DNA of 64,000 nucleotides from an uncultured Lachnospiraceae bacterium (GCA_947174505.1 CAMWJF010000004.1:55512-119511); one strand, 5' to 3'. Counted from the first letter of the stretch, positions 32,984 through 42,508 are shown. Made by a program: numbers and translations. Notes: generated by a model from the sequence alone, not told the origin.

Positions 32984-33461
32984 GCGGATCCAGGAGATCG
33001 GCGATCAGATTTCCAGGGATTACGCCGGAAAGCAGGTACATCTGGTGTGTGTTTTAAAGGGAGGCAGCTTTTTTATGTGCGAGCTGGCCAAACGGATCAC
33101 AGTGCCGGTGTCCATTGATTTTATGTCGGTGTCCAGCTATGGCGGGGACACCAAGTCAAGCGGCGTAGTCAGGATCGTGAAAGATTTGGACGAATCCCTG
33201 AAAGATAAGCATGTAATCGTGATTGAGGATATTGTGGATTCCGGACGTACGCTGAGCTATCTGCTGGATATGCTGCGGAGCAGGGGGCCTTTGGATGTAA
33301 GGCTCTGTACGCTTTTGGACAAGCCGGACAGGCGTGTGGTGGATGTGAAGGTGGATTACACCGGATTCGAGATTCCGGATGAATTTGTGGTGGGATATGG
33401 TCTGGATTACGACCAGAAGTACCGCAATCTGCCTTATATCGGAATGGTGAAATTTGAGTAA
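32937..33461 (+). CDS. hpt: hypoxanthine phosphoribosyltransferase
   Basis: Purine salvage: hypoxanthine or guanine plus PRPP to IMP or GMP. The PRPP-binding motif VIVIEDIVDSGRTLSYL is intact, and KGGSFFMCELAKRI and GLDYDQKYRNLPYIG fit the family. 174 residues. AGAGGAGGAAACG before ATG lies inside the end of tilS. The order tilS-hpt-ftsH is conserved in Firmicutes. Confidence 0.97.
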   Translation: MAERIEVLLTEEEVDKRIQEIGDQISRDYAGKQVHLVCVLKGGSFFMCELAKRITVPVSIDFMSVSSYGGDTKSSGVVRIVKDLDESLKDKHVIVIEDIVDSGRTLSYLLDMLRSRGPLDVRLCTLLDKPDRRVVDVKVDYTGFEIPDEFVVGYGLDYDQKYRNLPYIGMVKFE

Positions 33462-33496
33462 CGGATTCGTACAGGACGGAGTAGAGGAATTGCTGC

Positions 33497-35344
33497 ATGA
33501 ATAAGAGTGGTAGAAGTTTTTATCTGTATTTTGTGATCATTATCTGCCTGCTGCTGTTTACGGTGTGGGTGGGAACGCTGCGGGTGCCAGGCAGCGGTTA
33601 TACCAGGGGCGAATTTGAGAGGCAGATGGAGAAAAATGAAGTCGCGGTGGTGACGGTCTGTCCGAATAAGGATACGCCTACAGGTTCGCTGAAGGTAGTT
33701 CTCAAGAGCGGTGAGGAAAAGGTGCTTTATGTGACGGACGTGACAGAGATGGAGCGTATCGTCAGGGAGCACGGTATAGACTGTTCTGTGGAGAGCGTGC
33801 CGGAGGAGAGCTGGTTTTTGAACAGCGTCCTGCCGATCCTGATCGTGGTGGTGGTCTGTGTTTTCTTCTTTGTGATGATGAATTCCCAGAATGCCGGCGG
33901 TGGCGGCGGCAAAATGATGAACTTCGGAAAAAGCCGCGCCAGGCTTACCATGGGCGGGGAAAATAAAATCACGCTGAATGAGGTGGCGGGCTTAAAGGAG
34001 GAAAAAGAGGAACTGCAGGAGATTGTAGAGTTTCTCAGGGAGCCGGGCAAGTTCACCAAGGTGGGTGCGAGAATCCCCAAGGGTGTGCTTTTGGAAGGTG
34101 CGCCGGGTACAGGTAAAACGCTTCTTGCCAAGGCCATTGCAGGAGAGGCGAATGTACCCTTTTTCAGTATTTCCGGCTCGGACTTCGTGGAAATGTTCGT
34201 CGGCGTCGGCGCGTCCCGTGTGCGCGATATGTTTGCGGAGGCGAAGCGCCATGCGCCCTGTATTATTTTTATAGATGAGATCGATGCGGTGGCCAGACGA
34301 CGGGGCACCGGTATGGGCGGCGGCCACGACGAGAGGGAGCAGACGTTAAATCAGCTTCTGGTGGAGATGGACGGTTTTGGCGTCAATGAAGGAATTATTG
34401 TGATGGCGGCCACGAACCGTGTGGATATCTTAGATCCGGCGATTCTCCGTCCGGGGCGTTTCGACAGGAAAATTACTGTGGTTTCCCCGGATGTGCGGGG
34501 CAGGGAAGATATCTTAAAGGTACATGCCAAGAATAAGCCCCTTGGCGACGACGTGGATTTACAGCAGATCGCCCAGACCACGGCAGGCTTTACGGGCGCG
34601 GATCTGGAGAACCTGTTGAACGAGGCGGCTATCAACGCGGCGATGGACAAGCGGGCCTTTGTGCGGCAGGAGGATATCAAGAAAGCGTTTATTAAGGTGG
34701 GAATCGGTGCGGAGAAAAAGAGCCGCATCATTTCGGAGAAGGAGAAGAAGATCACGGCTTACCATGAGGCGGGTCACGCGATTCTCTTCCATGTGCTGCC
34801 GGATGTGGGGCCGGTGTATACCGTTTCAATCATTCCTACAGGGCTTGGGGCAGCAGGCTACACGATGCCTCTTCCGGAAAAGGATGAAATGTTCCTCACA
34901 AAGGGAAAGATGATCGAGGATATTATGGTTTCCCTGGGCGGCCGTATTGCGGAGGAAATTATTTTTGACGATATCACGACGGGCGCTTCCAGCGATATCA
35001 AGAAGGCTACCAAGGTAGCCCGCAGGATGGTGACCCGCTACGGTATGTCCGATAGCATTGGCGTGATCAACTATGACGATGACGACGATGAAGTGTTTAT
35101 CGGCAGGGATCTGGCCCACGCGAAGAATCACAGCGAGCTTGTTTCCGGGGAGATTGACAGGGAAGTAAAAACCATTATCGATGACTGCTATCAGAAGGCG
35201 AAGGATATCATCATGAAGCACGAGGATGTGCTGCACAAGTGCGCGAAGCTTCTTCTGGAGAAAGAAAAGATCAACCGTGTGGAATTTGAGTCGCTCTTTG
35301 ATGCCTATTATCCCCAGCCCGAGGAACCGGGTGAACTGGTATAA
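33497..35344 (+). CDS. ftsH: ATP-dependent zinc metalloprotease FtsH
   Basis: Membrane-anchored AAA+ protease for quality control and sporulation. Membrane helices about 9-27 and 110-130 enclose an outside domain of about 80 residues. Walker A GAPGTGKT at 201-208, Walker [16 protein letters not shown], second region of homology with RPGRFDR, and zinc site HEAGH with His423 and His427. 615 residues. The C-terminus is acidic. Weak ribosome site AGAGGAATTGCTGC. Confidence 0.97.
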   Translation: MNKSGRSFYLYFVIIICLLLFTVWVGTLRVPGSGYTRGEFERQMEKNEVAVVTVCPNKDTPTGSLKVVLKSGEEKVLYVTDVTEMERIVREHGIDCSVESVPEESWFLNSVLPILIVVVVCVFFFVMMNSQNAGGGGGKMMNFGKSRARLTMGGENKITLNEVAGLKEEKEELQEIVEFLREPGKFTKVGARIPKGVLLEGAPGTGKTLLAKAIAGEANVPFFSISGSDFVEMFVGVGASRVRDMFAEAKRHAPCIIFIDEIDAVARRRGTGMGGGHDEREQTLNQLLVEMDGFGVNEGIIVMAATNRVDILDPAILRPGRFDRKITVVSPDVRGREDILKVHAKNKPLGDDVDLQQIAQTTAGFTGADLENLLNEAAINAAMDKRAFVRQEDIKKAFIKVGIGAEKKSRIISEKEKKITAYHEAGHAILFHVLPDVGPVYTVSIIPTGLGAAGYTMPLPEKDEMFLTKGKMIEDIMVSLGGRIAEEIIFDDITTGASSDIKKATKVARRMVTRYGMSDSIGVINYDDDDDEVFIGRDLAHAKNHSELVSGEIDREVKTIIDDCYQKAKDIIMKHEDVLHKCAKLLLEKEKINRVEFESLFDAYYPQPEEPGELV

Positions 35345-35468
35345 TCATAATCTGATTTTGACTGGTATCAGCGTGACAGATTAAGCCCGGAAAGGGTGGA
35401 AAAACAGTTATTGTGCATATTGCACAAAAACGGATATGCAAAATTGTAATATTTGTGAATCCTTGGTA

Positions 35469-35497
35469 TTGTAGACAGACAGGGGGTATGCTAATAT
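35469..35497 (+). promoter_or_regulatory. extended -10 promoter downstream of ftsH
   Basis: TTGTAG (35469-35474), 17-bp spacer ending ATGC, TAATAT (35492-35497). The TG of an extended -10 is present. It points to a transcript that meets the terminator at 35567. Confidence 0.6.
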
Positions 35498-35503
35498 ACT
35501 ACT

Positions 35504-35597
35504 TGTAACCCCCCAATACATTATATAGTTTTTTGCTATACCCCATAAGAAAGAAATACCTTCTCTAAAAAAGACAGTTTAGCGGCTGTCTTTTTTA
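35504..35597 (+). ncRNA. candidate small RNA or leader RNA between ftsH and GH13
   Basis: The stretch from the promoter to the terminator AAAAGACAG/CTGTCTTTT plus T6 (35567-35597) is about 95 bases with no plausible ORF or ribosome site. It holds a small stem TATAG/CTATA around TTTTTT. A promoter and terminator framing a non-coding stretch fit a small RNA or an attenuated leader of the GH13 gene. The rest of the 360-base gap shows nothing clear. Confidence 0.4.
35567..35597 (+). terminator. rho-independent terminator before the GH13 gene
   Basis: Stem AAAAGACAG/CTGTCTTTT followed by TT. It may end ftsH transcription or the candidate small RNA. Confidence 0.8.
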
Positions 35598-35704
35598 CTT
35601 TTAATATGGTTAATATGTCACCGAAATCGTTTAAGCTCTTGAATATCCACAATATATAGTATAAAATAGTGTTGTAATGTTTGCTTTCAAGGGAAAGGCT
35701 TATC

Positions 35705-37834
35705 ATGGATATGAATCAATTTGAAAAAGCGGAAAAGAATCAGCAGTATATTTCGGGTATGCGCCCGGTTTTTAACAGGAAGGCTTTATACACGGATATG
35801 ACCGAAGACTATGTATCGCCGGCGGAGCCGAGCGCTTACGGCGAGGTTACCGTGCGTTTCCGGTCTGCAAAAAATAATATTGATAAAGTGTTTTTCGTAT
35901 ACAATAATGAGAAGCATCTCATGTTCAGGACGGAATCGGATGCGTACTTTGATTACTATTCGCACACGGTTCAGCTTGAGGATGAGAAGCTGAGTTATTA
36001 TTTTGAAGTACATGCGGGGAGGCTCTCCTGTTTCTATGACAGGCGCGGCGTCACGAAGGATATCAACGAATATTATTATTTTCACGTTATACCGGGCTTT
36101 AAGACGCCTGACTGGGCAAAGGGTGCGGTGTTTTACCAGATTTATGTGGATCGTTTTTATAACGGCGATCCCTCCAATGATGTACTGACGAACGAGTACC
36201 AGTATATCGGGGACAAAACGGTCAGGGTAGAGGACTGGGATAAGTATCCGGCGGCTATGGGTGTGCGTGAGTTTTACGGCGGCGACCTGCAGGGTGTTCT
36301 GGACAAGATGGATTATCTGCAGGATCTGGGCGTGGACGTAATTTATTTCAATCCACTGTTTGTGTCGCCCTCCAACCATAAGTATGATATTCAGGATTAT
36401 GACTATATTGATCCCCATTTCGGCAGGATTGTACATGACGAAGGAAATCTGCTGGAGCCCGGACAGACGGAGAACCGTTTTGCCACACGGTATATTGACC
36501 GTGTCTCCAATAAAGAAAATCTGGAAGCCAGCAATGAGCTTTTTGCGGAAGTGGTGAAGGAAGCGCATAGAAGGGGCATGAAGGTGATTCTGGACGGCGT
36601 GTTTAACCACTGTGGCTCCTTCAACAAATGGCTGGACAGAGAGCGGATTTACGAGAATGCGCCCGGCTATGAAAAGGGCGCCTATATTGACAAAGACAGT
36701 CCTTATCACAATTATTTCCAGTTCCATGATGAGTATAAGTTTCCCTACAACGGCTCCTATGACGGCTGGTGGGGACATGACACGCTGCCGAAGCTGAATT
36801 ATGAAAATTCCAGACATCTTCTGGATTATGTGCTGTATATTGGCAGAAAATGGGTATCTCCGCCTTACAATGCGGATGGCTGGCGGCTGGATGTGGCGGC
36901 GGATTTGGGTCACAGTCCTGAGTTTAACCATACTTTCTGGAAAGAATTTCGTAAGGCAGTAAAAATGGCCAATCCCAACGCGATTATTCTGGCAGAGCAT
37001 TATGGAAGTCCCAAAGACTGGCTGGAGGGTCAGGAGTGGGATACGGTCATGAACTATGACGCTTTTATGGAGCCTGTGACGTGGTTTCTGACGGGCATGC
37101 AGAAACACAGCGACGACTTCAGGGAAGATATGCGGGGTAATGCGGACAGTTTCTGGGGTGCGATGCGGCATCATAGTGCAGCTTTTACTATGCCGTCCCT
37201 TCTGGTGGCGATGAATGAGCTGTCCAACCATGACCACTCCCGGTTTCTCACCAGAACGAACCATAAGGTAGGCCGGACGAATACCCTTGGGCCGGAGGCG
37301 GCAAACGGGGGCGTCAATAAGGCGGTGCTCCGTGAGGCGGTGGTGATCCAGATGACTTGGCCCGGCGCGCCCACGATCTATTACGGGGATGAGGCGGGCG
37401 TCTGCGGTTTTACTGATCCTGATAACAGACGGACATATCCCTGGGGGCATGAAGATCAGGAGCTGATTGCCTTCCATAAGGACATCATCCGTATTCATAA
37501 AACGCATAAGGAGTTTCTGACGGGTTCCCTGAAGTATCTGGATGCCGCTTACAATGTGATCGGCTATGGCAGATTTAACAGGGAGGGACAGTCGGTGATT
37601 CTCGTCAATAACAATGATCACGAGGTCACCAGAGAAGTGTCGGTGTGGTATCTGGGCATTCCGAAGGAGTGTGTGCTCAACTGTCTGATGCTGACGACGG
37701 CAGAAGGCTATTCTACGGAGCCGAAGCAGTATCCCGTTATTGCCGGTAAAATGAGGGTGACTCTGCCGGCGACTTCGGCTATTGTCTTAAGACACGAGAA
37801 CCGTGCGGAGCGGAGTTTTTTGCAGTTTAGCTGA
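35705..37834 (+). CDS. GH13 alpha-glycosidase (neopullulanase/cyclomaltodextrinase-like)
   Basis: Cytosolic enzyme for maltodextrin or pullulan-type oligosaccharides; no signal peptide. The N-terminal beta-sandwich (about 20-135, CBM34-like) precedes the catalytic barrel, which starts WAKGAVFYQIYVDRFYNGD. Catalytic residues are visible: Asp in ADGWRLDVAADLG, Glu in IILAEHYG, Asp in NELSNHDHSRF. Region II VILDGVFNHCG is intact. Track start 35681 is replaced by ATG 35705 after AAGGGAAAGG (709 residues). Monocistronic, with its own terminator at 37864. Confidence 0.93.
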   Translation: MDMNQFEKAEKNQQYISGMRPVFNRKALYTDMTEDYVSPAEPSAYGEVTVRFRSAKNNIDKVFFVYNNEKHLMFRTESDAYFDYYSHTVQLEDEKLSYYFEVHAGRLSCFYDRRGVTKDINEYYYFHVIPGFKTPDWAKGAVFYQIYVDRFYNGDPSNDVLTNEYQYIGDKTVRVEDWDKYPAAMGVREFYGGDLQGVLDKMDYLQDLGVDVIYFNPLFVSPSNHKYDIQDYDYIDPHFGRIVHDEGNLLEPGQTENRFATRYIDRVSNKENLEASNELFAEVVKEAHRRGMKVILDGVFNHCGSFNKWLDRERIYENAPGYEKGAYIDKDSPYHNYFQFHDEYKFPYNGSYDGWWGHDTLPKLNYENSRHLLDYVLYIGRKWVSPPYNADGWRLDVAADLGHSPEFNHTFWKEFRKAVKMANPNAIILAEHYGSPKDWLEGQEWDTVMNYDAFMEPVTWFLTGMQKHSDDFREDMRGNADSFWGAMRHHSAAFTMPSLLVAMNELSNHDHSRFLTRTNHKVGRTNTLGPEAANGGVNKAVLREAVVIQMTWPGAPTIYYGDEAGVCGFTDPDNRRTYPWGHEDQELIAFHKDIIRIHKTHKEFLTGSLKYLDAAYNVIGYGRFNREGQSVILVNNNDHEVTREVSVWYLGIPKECVLNCLMLTTAEGYSTEPKQYPVIAGKMRVTLPATSAIVLRHENRAERSFLQFS

Positions 37835-37863
37835 GCGGCGCTGTATGTTTTTATAATAAAAGG

Positions 37864-37898
37864 AAAGGCTTTTCGGGATGAACCCGGGGAGCTTTTTC
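37864..37898 (+). terminator. terminator of the GH13 gene
   Basis: Stem AAAGGCT...TCGGG ATGAA CCCGG...AGCTTTTT with a T-run. Confidence 0.75.
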
Positions 37899-37936
37899 TG
37901 TTTGCCAATAAAAATTGACAAAAAAGTAAAAACCTA

Positions 37937-37965
37937 TTGACATGCTGGGAAATAGAATGTAATAT
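37937..37965 (+). promoter_or_regulatory. promoter of the polycysteine leader and amino-acid transporter operon
   Basis: TTGACA (37937-37942), 17-bp spacer, TAATAT (37960-37965), about 57 bases before the leader ATG. A second TTGACA lies at 37916 without a good -10. Confidence 0.85.
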
Positions 37966-38021
37966 AACATTAAAATTAATTCATAGTTATTACATAGGAA
38001 TAGTATGGAAAGGAGAAAACG

Positions 38022-38138
38022 ATGAGAAGAACAGTAGAAATGAGAAAAGAATATGCAGGAATGAACAGATGTATGTGCTGCTGCTGCATGCCGTGCGCCA
38101 GCATGGTTAAATTACATAGAAAAAGGGACAGCGTCTGA
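38022..38138 (+). CDS. polycysteine leader peptide (38 residues)
   Basis: Too short for the ORF track. ATG 38022 follows GGAAAGGAG with 7 bases between, behind a consensus promoter. The product runs MRRTVEMRKEYAGMNR and then CMCCCCMPCASM, ending KLHRKRDSV. Six of the 38 residues are Cys (four in a row, codons TGC) and six are Met. A terminator-like hairpin follows at 38175, and the next gene is a polar amino-acid binding protein. Cys- and Met-rich codons between promoter and terminator are the mark of an attenuation leader that senses charged tRNA-Cys. Polycysteine leaders of this kind are known from mycobacteria; I do not know of one described in clostridia. A small metal-binding peptide is the alternative. 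Confidence 0.72.
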   Translation: MRRTVEMRKEYAGMNRCMCCCCMPCASMVKLHRKRDSV

Positions 38139-38174
38139 AAGTATGGAATCAAGCGAATTGCGCGGATTGTATAT

Positions 38175-38199
38175 GGCAGGCCTGTGAGCCTGTTTTTTT
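38175..38199 (+). terminator. attenuator-like terminator between leader peptide and transporter operon
   Basis: Stem CAGGC/GCCTG, extended by two G-T pairs (GGCAGGC), loop CTGTGA, then T7. It lies 37 bases after the leader stop and 54 before the binding-protein gene, the place expected for a regulated terminator. A second hairpin CATGC/GCATG (38087-38105) overlaps the last Cys codons. No clear antiterminator pairing was found by eye. Confidence 0.65.
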
Positions 38200-38252
38200 G
38201 TGCGCTTTATGAAGCTTGATACGCAAAGAATAACAAATAAAGGGAGGAGAAG

Positions 38253-39176
38253 ATGATGAAAAAGTTTCCTATACAGAACAGACATAAAGCAGCGGCGGTG
38301 GGGCTTGCCGTATTAACGGCGGCAGGCTTAATCGGCTGCGGAACAGGAAATGCGCCTGCGGAGGTGCAGGCGGCATCGGATGGGGAAGCGGAAGAAACCG
38401 GCGGTGTAAGAAAAGTGACAGTGGCCTTTGACCAGGCATATCCGCCTTATGATTTTGTAGATGACGCGGGAAATGCAGACGGATATGAGATCGCAGTTTT
38501 GAGGGCAATTGACGAAAAGCTGCCGCAGTACGAATTTGAGTATATACCGACCACCAATGACGACCTTCTGATCGGAGTGGAATCCGGTAAATATGATCTC
38601 GGTGTAAAAGGCGTATGGTGGACAAAGGAGCGGGAAGAAAACTATATTTTCCCGGAACATTATATCGGCTCCAGTGAGATCGGGATAACTTTCCGTACAG
38701 AAGATGCAGATTCTGTCAAGGATCTGGAATCCTTTGCGGATTTCAGCGGTAATCTGGTACCGATTGCGCCCCAAAATGCGATGTTTGTCATTGTGGAGAA
38801 CTATAATAAGACGCATCCCGATAAGCAGGTGACACTGACGCCTGCCGATCAGTTTACCCTGGCGGACGCTTACCAGTGGGTACTGGAAGGTAGGTACGAT
38901 GCATATGTGACGATCAAAACATCCTTTGAGGCCAATGTCGTATCAGAGTCAGGAGAATATCACCAGTTTGTGGATCAGCTGACTTATGCGGCCTATGAGG
39001 CGATTCCTACATGGGCGCTGTTCAATAAAAACAATCAGGAACTGGCGGATGCTTACGACAGCGTATGGGAGCAGCTTCAGGAGGAAGGCGTTTTAGAGGA
39101 ACTTTCACAGAAATATTTCGGCTACAGCCTGTTCGAGAAAATCCCGGAAGGGTATGTAAAAGGTGATGATTTATAA
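38253..39176 (+). CDS. amino-acid ABC transporter substrate-binding lipoprotein
   Basis: Extracellular solute-binding protein family 3. Signal peptide with lipobox AGLIGC (Cys29), then KVTVAFDQAYPPYDFVDDAGNADGYEIAVLRAI, the classic start of polar amino-acid binders. ESGKYDLGVKGVWWTKEREENYIFPEHY shows the usual ligand loop. 307 residues. ATG 38253 or 38256, both after AGGGAGGAG. First gene of a five-gene operon with a methyltransferase-like protein, two permeases and an ATPase. Ligand probably cystine or another sulfur amino acid, judged only from the leader peptide. Confidence 0.93.
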   Translation: MMKKFPIQNRHKAAAVGLAVLTAAGLIGCGTGNAPAEVQAASDGEAEETGGVRKVTVAFDQAYPPYDFVDDAGNADGYEIAVLRAIDEKLPQYEFEYIPTTNDDLLIGVESGKYDLGVKGVWWTKEREENYIFPEHYIGSSEIGITFRTEDADSVKDLESFADFSGNLVPIAPQNAMFVIVENYNKTHPDKQVTLTPADQFTLADAYQWVLEGRYDAYVTIKTSFEANVVSESGEYHQFVDQLTYAAYEAIPTWALFNKNNQELADAYDSVWEQLQEEGVLEELSQKYFGYSLFEKIPEGYVKGDDL

Positions 39177-39191
39177 AAGGAGGAGACGGCA

Positions 39192-40178
39192 ATGGGAAAA
39201 AGAGAATTGATATTTGATACGTTTGATAATAAGGCAACAGAGAGGATTCCGGTAGGTTTCTGGTTTCACTTTGCACCGGAGGAATTGTATGATGAGAGAC
39301 CTGAAGTAATCGAGAAAAACATTGAAGGACATCAGAGATTTTTTGACGGGTTTGCGCCGGATTTCCTGAAGCTGATGAGCGACGGCTATTTTACATATCC
39401 AAATGAGACGGTGTCCCGGATTCAAAGTGCGGCAGACTTGGATCAGGTGAAGGCATCTGAACCGACAGAGTGGATTGATAAGCAGGTGGCTCTGGTACGG
39501 GAGCTGACCGGGCGTTTTAAGAGCGAGGTGGCAGCATTCTATAATATTTTCGCACCGGCTACTTTCTTTAAGTTTCTGGTACCGCAGGACGGCGGGCTGG
39601 CTCTGGGAAAACTGCTTGCGGAAAATCCGGCAGGTGTCAGACATGCCCTGAATGAGATCGGGAAGGATATTGCGGTGCTTGCGGAGAAGGTGATCCGGGA
39701 AGGCGGTGCGGATGGAATTTATCTGAGTGCCCAGAACATACAGGACAGCGTGGTGGGGAAGGAGGCGTATCTGGAGAATGTCGCGCCTTCCGAACTGAAG
39801 GTATTGGAGGCGGCAAACCGGGTGAGCGATTATAATATTTTGCATATCTGCGGTTATGAGGGCGCAAGAAATGATCTGTCCTACTATGTGGACTATCCGG
39901 CGAAAGCAGTTAACTGGGCTGTTACAACGGAGCATGTCAGCCTGAGCGAGGGTAAGAGGCTGTTTGGAGGCCGAGCGGTGATAGGTGGCTTTAATAATAC
40001 AAAAAAGGGTGTGCTTTATAAGGGGACAAGGGAAGAGATCGAGGCATACACGGCGGAGCTGGTCCGCGATGCGGGAAAAACAGGCGTTGTTCTCGGAGCG
40101 GACTGCACGGTTCCTTCGGATATTGACCTTGCGCACTTGGAATGGGTACGGGAGAAGGCAAAAGCCGTAACGGCATAA
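39192..40178 (+). CDS. uroporphyrinogen decarboxylase (URO-D)-family protein, methyltransferase-like
   Basis: TIM-barrel protein of the URO-D superfamily, nearer to MtaA/MtbA-type cobamide-dependent methyltransferases than to heme-pathway HemE. The zinc-ligand pattern His-x-Cys appears in LHICGYEG and a further Cys in VLGADCTVPSD, the set used to activate thiols. The HemE substrate loops are not seen. 328 residues; ATG after AGGAGGAG. It is embedded in an amino-acid uptake operon, which suggests methyl transfer to or from an imported thiol compound such as S-methylcysteine or homocysteine; this is inference. No corrinoid protein is encoded nearby. Confidence 0.85.
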   Translation: MGKRELIFDTFDNKATERIPVGFWFHFAPEELYDERPEVIEKNIEGHQRFFDGFAPDFLKLMSDGYFTYPNETVSRIQSAADLDQVKASEPTEWIDKQVALVRELTGRFKSEVAAFYNIFAPATFFKFLVPQDGGLALGKLLAENPAGVRHALNEIGKDIAVLAEKVIREGGADGIYLSAQNIQDSVVGKEAYLENVAPSELKVLEAANRVSDYNILHICGYEGARNDLSYYVDYPAKAVNWAVTTEHVSLSEGKRLFGGRAVIGGFNNTKKGVLYKGTREEIEAYTAELVRDAGKTGVVLGADCTVPSDIDLAHLEWVREKAKAVTA

Positions 40179-40203
40179 CATTAAGAAAGAGGAGGTGACG
40201 GCA

Positions 40204-40938
40204 ATGCGCCCGTTTCACCCTGCGTATATTATTTATGTACTGCCTAAGCTGCTTTCCGCGTTGTGGGTGACTTTTGCAATGGTGGCCGGGACACTTTTCT
40301 TCGGCGGCCTGCTGGGATTTCTTCTGGCGGCGGGAAAGGTCAGGAGAGGCAGAATAGCAAAGACAATTTCCAATATTTATATCTATACGGTGAGGTGTGT
40401 GCCCTCCATAGTTATGCTGTTCATTGTTTACTATGGTTTGCCGGAGCTGCTGCTTACCTTTGGAATAGATATTAACCGCGTGGGGAAGGGGTTTTTTGTC
40501 ATCGTTACGTTCTCCATTCTCTTCGCGGCAAATATAGCCGAGGTGTTCCGGGCAGCTTATGAGGCTGTAGACCGGGGACAGCGGGAAGCGGCGCTGAGTA
40601 TCGGTTTGTCCGAGTGGCAGGCATTCAGGCGGATCATATTACCACAGTGCGTTGTGGTGGCAATTCCTAATTTCACCAATGCGCTGATTAATCTGATGAA
40701 GGAGGGGGCGCTTGCCTATACGATCGGCCTGATTGATATTATGGGAAAAGGACAGCTTCTGATCGGGAAAAACCAGGGCTCCTACGGGTTGGAAATCTAT
40801 CTGGCTCTGGCAGGTATTTACTGGGTCATCACGATTTTGGTGGAAAAGTTTTCCGCGGGAGTGGAAATAGCCCTGTCCAAGGGAAGAAAGGCGCCGAATG
40901 CAAAGATCAGGGAAAGGAGGCGGAAAAAATGCAGTTGA
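40204..40938 (+). CDS. polar amino-acid ABC transporter permease, first
   Basis: Inner-membrane subunit of the HisM/GlnP type. Four to five hydrophobic helices, and the EAA loop reads [29 protein letters not shown], the contact point to the ATPase. Track start GTG 40195 is replaced by ATG 40204, 8 bases after GAGGAGG (244 residues). Ends 10 bases inside the next permease gene. Confidence 0.93.
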   Translation: MRPFHPAYIIYVLPKLLSALWVTFAMVAGTLFFGGLLGFLLAAGKVRRGRIAKTISNIYIYTVRCVPSIVMLFIVYYGLPELLLTFGIDINRVGKGFFVIVTFSILFAANIAEVFRAAYEAVDRGQREAALSIGLSEWQAFRRIILPQCVVVAIPNFTNALINLMKEGALAYTIGLIDIMGKGQLLIGKNQGSYGLEIYLALAGIYWVITILVEKFSAGVEIALSKGRKAPNAKIRERRRKKCS

Positions 40939-41639
40939 ATACGGAATTTATGCGGCAGACACTGATAGATGTCCTGGCAGGAGTCCCGGTGACCCTAAAG
41001 CTGACGTTTGTGACCCTTCTGCTCTCCGCTCCGCCGGCTTTTTGGATAGCCTTGGGAAAAACAGAAGGCGGAAAGAACCGTGGAAAAATATCCGGGGTAT
41101 ATGTTTCCGTCGTCAGGGGAACCCCGGTGGTGGTGCAGATACTGTTTCTGTACAGCTTATTGCCGACAATGCTGAATTATCTTATTAAGAATGTCTTCCG
41201 GCTTGATTTCAATATATTTAATATCGATGCGGTCTGGTATGCCTATATTATTTTTATCTTAAATACTACAGCCGTATTGTCGGAAGTGTTCCGGTCAGCG
41301 CTTCTGGCGGTGGACGGAGGCCAGTTAGAAGCGGCGCTGTCCATCGGGCTTTCCCGCAGGCAGGCATATATGCGGATTATCATTCCGCAGGCGCTTATGT
41401 CCGCGCTGCCCAACATCTGTAATACGACAGTCAGTCTGTTAAAAAATTCCTCGCTGGCATTTATGATGACGGTCAAGGATATTACGGCAATTGCAAAAGT
41501 GAAGGCGGCTTACGGTTACAATTACATAGAAGCGTATCTGGTTATTCTGCTGATGTATGTTATATTATGCAGCGTAGTGCAGGGTATCTTCCGTTTGCTG
41601 GAAAATGCGGTGTCAGTACGCAGGCGTGCGGCAGTATAG
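40929..41639 (+). CDS. polar amino-acid ABC transporter permease, second
   Basis: Second permease, 236 residues. EAA loop [32 protein letters not shown]; other segments [13 protein letters not shown] and [21 protein letters not shown] are typical of cystine/glutamine/arginine transporters. The ATG lies inside the end of the first permease gene after AAAGGAGG, so the two are coupled and would form a heterodimer. Confidence 0.94.
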   Translation: MQLNTEFMRQTLIDVLAGVPVTLKLTFVTLLLSAPPAFWIALGKTEGGKNRGKISGVYVSVVRGTPVVVQILFLYSLLPTMLNYLIKNVFRLDFNIFNIDAVWYAYIIFILNTTAVLSEVFRSALLAVDGGQLEAALSIGLSRRQAYMRIIIPQALMSALPNICNTTVSLLKNSSLAFMMTVKDITAIAKVKAAYGYNYIEAYLVILLMYVILCSVVQGIFRLLENAVSVRRRAAV

Positions 41640-41667
41640 TGGGTGGATTCTACAGGGAGGCAGCGGT

Positions 41668-42420
41668 ATGTTGGAAGTAAAAAACGTAAAAAAGTCATTT
41701 GGGGATAATCAGGTTCTTAAGGGAATTGACCTAAAGGTAAATAAAGGGGATATCATTGTAATTCTGGGGCCAAGCGGTTCCGGGAAGACCACTTTCTTAA
41801 GAAGCCTGAATTTTCTGGAAAAAGCGGATAGCGGGACAATGGATTTTGACGAAATTCACACGGAGTTTTCAAACGCGTCCGGGAAGGTAATAATTAAAGT
41901 AAGAAAAAAGACAGCCTTTGTATTTCAGAACTATAATCTGTTCCAGAACAAAACAGCCCTGCAGAATGTGATGGAAGGGCTGGTGACGGCACGCAGGGTT
42001 CCCCGGAAAGAATCGGAGGAGAGAGCAAAAAAAGCGTTGGATAAGGTGGGTCTGTCAGGCAGATACGATTATTACCCATATCAGCTCTCGGGCGGGCAGC
42101 AGCAGCGGGTCGGCATTGCAAGGGCAGTTGTAGTGAACCCTGATATCCTTCTGTTTGACGAACCTACCAGTGCATTGGATCCTGAGCTGATCGGAGAGGT
42201 GCTTGCGGTTATGAAATCACTGGCAGAGGAAGGAGCGACCATGATTGTTGTGACCCATGAGATGAGCTTCGCGCAGGAGGTGGCAAGCAGGATCGTCTTT
42301 ATGGACGGCGGCGTGGTTGTGGAGGAAGGTTCCGCCAGAGAAATATTTACGGCGCCGAAGGAAGAGCGAACAAGACAGTTTCTCCGCAGGATTATAAGGG
42401 ATTACGACTATGTGATTTAA
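41668..42420 (+). CDS. polar amino-acid ABC transporter ATP-binding protein
   Basis: ATPase of the importer. Walker [11 protein letters not shown]-loop FVFQNYNLF, signature [14 protein letters not shown], Walker [15 protein letters not shown], switch VVTHEMSFA. 250 residues with an acidic/aromatic tail. Track start 41605 is replaced by ATG 41668 after GGGAGG. Last gene of the operon; no terminator was seen in the 90 bases before the next gene, so read-through into the transglutaminase-like gene is possible. Confidence 0.96.
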   Translation: MLEVKNVKKSFGDNQVLKGIDLKVNKGDIIVILGPSGSGKTTFLRSLNFLEKADSGTMDFDEIHTEFSNASGKVIIKVRKKTAFVFQNYNLFQNKTALQNVMEGLVTARRVPRKESEERAKKALDKVGLSGRYDYYPYQLSGGQQQRVGIARAVVVNPDILLFDEPTSALDPELIGEVLAVMKSLAEEGATMIVVTHEMSFAQEVASRIVFMDGGVVVEEGSAREIFTAPKEERTRQFLRRIIRDYDYVI

Positions 42421-42508
42421 GTGGTTTTTCTTGTAGAATTTGGGCAGGAGTGATATACTTTGTTTAACTGGAAACCAAAATGAACAGACAGGGAAAGATA
42501 TCATAGCC

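Noticed and set aside
35786-37621. 611-codon open frame on the minus strand opposite the GH13 gene
   Set aside because: Antisense shadow of a gene with complete GH13 motifs; the translation has no recognisable domain and no ribosome site at its start.
39171-40181. 336-codon minus-strand frame opposite the URO-D gene
   Set aside because: Shadow frame; it spans the same bases as the URO-D gene, is Cys/His/Arg-rich and shows no family features.
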